NCBI GenBank assembly: GCA_002320665.1
Contig: DCKO01000124.1
Location: forward strand, 11,147-35,330
Direction: 5' to 3'
DNA: 24,184 nucleotides
Origin: Micavibrio sp. UBA1672
GTDB taxonomy: Bacteria; Pseudomonadota; Alphaproteobacteria; Micavibrionales; Micavibrionaceae
Positions 22,128 through 24,184 of the stretch are shown one piece after another (position 1 is the first letter of the stretch; the number at the start of each line of letters is the position of its first letter). Below the pieces are notes generated by a model. That model saw nothing but the letters and a program-made list of their open reading frames with translations. It searched no databases and was not told where the DNA came from. Both the position numbers and the translations under genes were made by a program.

Positions 22128-23084
22128 ATGAGCTTAACACTAGGTGACATCAGAATAGATGATCCGGTGTTTCTGGCGCCGATGTCGGGGATAAGCGACC
22201 TGCCCTTTCGCAGGCTGGTCAAACGGTTTGGGGCTGGGCTAGTTTTTTCGGAGATGATTGCGAGCAAGTCGGTCTTGCAGGAAAATATCAATTCGAAGCG
22301 AGCCAATGAAGATTACGCCGAAGAGTTTCCTATGGCGGTGCAGCTTGCGGGGTGCGAGCCGGATGTGATGGCGCAGGCCGCGCAAATCAATGTGGAGCGC
22401 GGCGCGGCAATTATCGACATTAATTTTGGCTGTCCGGTGAAAAAGATCGTCAAGAAATATGCAGGCTCGGCGCTGATGCAAAATGAGGATCTGGCCGTTG
22501 AGATTATGAAGGCGACTGTGGCGGCCGTTGATGTTCCGGTGACGGTGAAAATGCGGCTGGGCTGGGATAAGGATCATTTGAACGCGCCGTCTTTGGCGAA
22601 AAAGGCCGAGGATGTCGGCGTGAAGATGATCACCGTTCACGGGCGTACGCGGTGTCAGATGTATAAAGGTGAGGCTGATTGGGCGGCGGTGCAGGCGGTG
22701 AAAGAGGCCGTGAGCCTTCCGGTTATTATTAATGGTGATATCCTTAGCCCCGAAGATGCGAAAGAAGCGCTGGAGGTTTCCGGTGCGGATGGGGTGATGA
22801 TTGGTCGCGGCACGCAAGGCAAGCCGTGGATGATCCAGCAAACGATTGATTATCTTCGGGATGGGCAGATCAGCGCGCCGCCAGCAAATATCCGTGATCT
22901 TATTCTCGAGCATTATAATGCGATCCTCGCGTATTACGGCGAGCGTAAAGGCATCCCGATCGCCCGCAAGCACTTGTCATGGTATGTGACGGATATGCAA
23001 GGAGCAGCGGCGTTTCGTGAGAAGATCAATAAGGAAAGAAACCCCGATGTGGTAAGGGCGTTGATTGGTGAGGTTTTTTGTTAG
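22128..23084 (+). CDS. dusB: tRNA-dihydrouridine synthase B (NifR3 family)
   Basis: DusB is an FMN enzyme that reduces uridines in the tRNA D-loop. The 318-residue TIM barrel shows FLAPMSGISDLPFRRLVKRF, INFGCPVKKIVKKYAGSAL with the catalytic Cys, VPVTVKMRLGWD and ITVHGRTRCQMYKGEADW. These are followed by VIINGDILSPEDAKEAL and GADGVMIGRGTQGKPW, then the C-terminal helical domain HLSWYVTDMQGAAAFREKI. In many alphaproteobacteria dusB (nifR3) is followed by ntrBC; here it is not. Base composition is visibly richer in G and C than both neighbours. Confidence 0.95.
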   Translation: MSLTLGDIRIDDPVFLAPMSGISDLPFRRLVKRFGAGLVFSEMIASKSVLQENINSKRANEDYAEEFPMAVQLAGCEPDVMAQAAQINVERGAAIIDINFGCPVKKIVKKYAGSALMQNEDLAVEIMKATVAAVDVPVTVKMRLGWDKDHLNAPSLAKKAEDVGVKMITVHGRTRCQMYKGEADWAAVQAVKEAVSLPVIINGDILSPEDAKEALEVSGADGVMIGRGTQGKPWMIQQTIDYLRDGQISAPPANIRDLILEHYNAILAYYGERKGIPIARKHLSWYVTDMQGAAAFREKINKERNPDVVRALIGEVFC

Positions 23085-23094
23085 GTAAAAACCT

Positions 23095-23508
23095 TTACCA
23101 CTCAAAACACAGAGGTTTACCACTATCTTTAGACCAGCTTTCCAACTTTTTTCCAAAATTATTTATTGTTGCTACTTCGCAGGACAAAAAGAAATGAGTT
23201 TCAGTTTTTAACGGGATATCTAGCCTGTTATTTACTTTAATCTCAAAAGCAGCATTCCCTGTAGAATTCCAAATCAATGCTTTCAGAAAAAAATAGCAGT
23301 AAAACTCAGGGGCAACACCATATTCTATACTTACCGAGTCATCTTTGTTTTTTGGAAAACTTTGCAGCTTTTGCCCAAAATCCAATAAATCATCTGGATA
23401 AATGTAAAAGTCCTGCGTTGTTTTTTGGTTCCCATTTGACGCTGTTACTTCTAACTGCAACATATCATCACTGTCTGTCCAAATATTTTCTATTTTTATG
23501 TAAGGCAT
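23095..23508 (-). CDS. Unknown small protein, possibly immunity-type
   Basis: The start is set at ATG 23508 (MPYIKIENIW), six bases after AAGGAG (23515-23520). A GTG at 23523 would overlap the upstream stop but would place the ribosome-binding site inside the coding region. The 137-residue protein looks mostly beta-stranded with a central YIYPDDLLDFGQKLQSFP segment and no signal peptide. The layout (strand pairs, a helix ending in a FP motif, a closing helix NFGKKLESW) recalls small beta-rich families found as immunity proteins of polymorphic toxins, but I cannot name one and no toxin is adjacent. It is coupled to the gene upstream and A+T-rich. Confidence 0.75.
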   Translation of the reverse strand: MPYIKIENIWTDSDDMLQLEVTASNGNQKTTQDFYIYPDDLLDFGQKLQSFPKNKDDSVSIEYGVAPEFYCYFFLKALIWNSTGNAAFEIKVNNRLDIPLKTETHFFLSCEVATINNFGKKLESWSKDSGKPLCFEW

Positions 23509-23519
23509 TATTTGCTCCT

Positions 23520-24113
23520 TCACTTTTTCACGGCTTGTCCTAAATCCTGCGAAGCTTGGGTGGCGCCCACGTCAAAATCAATGAGTTCCTTCACGGAATG
23601 CAAATTCACAATGTCCTTTTGATACGCTGAATTTACAGTAACCCTGCATATATCATATCTCTCTATGAGTTTTGTCATTCTAGAAAGAGACTGCTTTGTT
23701 CCATATGTCTGCACCTTTAACCAATCATCGTCATGGCCGAGAATATCGACGATATCAAACATATCGTCCGTATAAGACTTGTATAACATGAGACAGCCGT
23801 ATTTCTTCGATACTTCTAAAATCGCATTTTGGAAAGCGCGCGTTTTGAGTCTTGGCGTTATAATAGGTTCTCCCTTGTTAATAAGGTAGTCTATAGCTTT
23901 GTGCTCTCTGTTCCCCCAGAGTACTTCTTCAATCTGGTAGGTTTCGAATATTGTAAAGCCATCATATTTTCCGTCGTCATTATATAAATGCATGGCGACA
24001 TAGTTCTCATTCACTTGCGTTAGGCAACCAGTAAGCCCTTCACCATCACATGTTCTGATAATGGTTACCAATTCCTCTTTGGCTTTTAGCTTCTTTAATT
24101 CTTTGATAAGCAT
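23520..24113 (-). CDS. Unknown cytosolic protein, LSm-like N-terminal region
   Basis: This 197-residue protein starts at ATG 24113 with AAAGGA seven bases upstream. Residues about 12-75 have a small-barrel strand pattern (VTIIRTCDGEGLTGCLTQVN, then YVAMHLYNDDGKYDGFTIFE) that resembles an LSm-type fold. A similar stretch recurs at about 108-165, suggesting two related halves. No catalytic motif, signal peptide or membrane helix is seen. The gene begins 27 bases beyond the 3' end of a tRNA gene on the same strand, a common place for acquired DNA, and is A+T-rich. Function unknown. Confidence 0.75.
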   Translation of the reverse strand: MLIKELKKLKAKEELVTIIRTCDGEGLTGCLTQVNENYVAMHLYNDDGKYDGFTIFETYQIEEVLWGNREHKAIDYLINKGEPIITPRLKTRAFQNAILEVSKKYGCLMLYKSYTDDMFDIVDILGHDDDWLKVQTYGTKQSLSRMTKLIERYDICRVTVNSAYQKDIVNLHSVKELIDFDVGATQASQDLGQAVKK

Positions 24114-24140
24114 TTTTTTATCCTTTTCATTTGTCTTTCT

Positions 24141-24184
24141 TGGTAGGGGTGGCGGGATTCGAACCCGCGACCTGCCGCTTATCT
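24141..24184 (-). tRNA. 3' part of a tRNA gene, cut by the window edge
   Basis: Read on the minus strand, the segment ends in CACCCCT-A-CCA with encoded CCA. It has a perfect T-arm (GCGGG TTCGAAT CCCGC), a five-base variable loop AGGTC and the 3' side of the anticodon stem, GCGGC. The acceptor 5' strand would be AGGGGTG. The anticodon loop 3' part reads GATAA, so GAU (Ile) is the simplest anticodon, and discriminator A fits. But the last visible base, position 33, is A where U is almost universal, so the isotype stays open. Confidence 0.85.

Noticed and set aside
22239..22973. Antisense ORF of 244 codons within dusB
   Set aside because: It is a His/Arg/Leu-rich translation produced by the complementary frame of a G+C-rich gene.
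23084..23099. Terminator after dusB (GGTAAA...TTTACC)
   Set aside because: The six-pair A+T-rich stem has no T-run and overlaps the dusB stop and the next gene's end, so it is too weak to call.
24141..24184. tmRNA 3' end
   Set aside because: The acceptor strand CACCCCT lacks the G-U pair signature of tmRNA, and the variable and anticodon-stem parts look like an ordinary tRNA.

Overview
The window looks like a chromosomal core-metabolism locus from an alphaproteobacterium of moderate to low G+C content. The clues are the clustered 2-oxoglutarate dehydrogenase (OdhA/OdhB), dihydrolipoyl dehydrogenase and succinyl-CoA synthetase genes, a DusB/NifR3-type tRNA-dihydrouridine synthase and dense packing. 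I cannot place it below class. Three peptidoglycan-hydrolase, coiled-coil or lipoprotein genes inside the TCA locus would fit a host- or prey-associated lineage, but that is inference.

Layout. 1-101: 5' end of an unknown minus-strand gene. 278-454: possible small membrane protein. 441-1829: lpdA (minus). 1990-3120: a plus-strand protein with two cytidine-deaminase-like domains, the second degenerate. 3121-3473: non-coding, with 43-44 bp repeats and a promoter with an operator-like dyad. 3474-3712: a small SEC-C zinc-motif gene broken by frameshifts, then a shared terminator. 3750-12590: a tightly packed minus-strand operon, transcribed odhA - thiE - two paralogous unknown genes - thiD - thiL - odhB - PQ-loop membrane protein. 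12724-16880: a lambda-R-like lysozyme-domain protein and a very large acidic coiled-coil protein (minus). 17213-20834: sucC and sucD (plus), unusually separated by an opposite-strand lipoprotein lytic transglycosylase (18473-19759). 20959-23084: a tandem pair of related helical proteins followed by dusB (plus). 23095-24113: two A+T-rich unknown genes (minus) directly downstream of the 3' part of a tRNA gene at the right edge.

How it fits together. OdhA is a thiamine-diphosphate enzyme. Here it shares one apparent transcript with ThiE, ThiD and ThiL, which join the two thiamine halves and phosphorylate the product to the cofactor. The operon therefore seems to make an enzyme complex together with its cofactor supply. 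Between thiE and thiD lie two paralogues that share an HxD...H...R/K residue pattern, suggestive of (not proof of) a Fe(II)/2-oxoglutarate oxygenase-type fold. This pair in this position is the best candidate for something undescribed in the window. OdhB, LpdA, SucC and SucD complete the 2-oxoglutarate to succinate step. A similar short block precedes sucC and sucD, and weaker versions precede odhA and lpdA.
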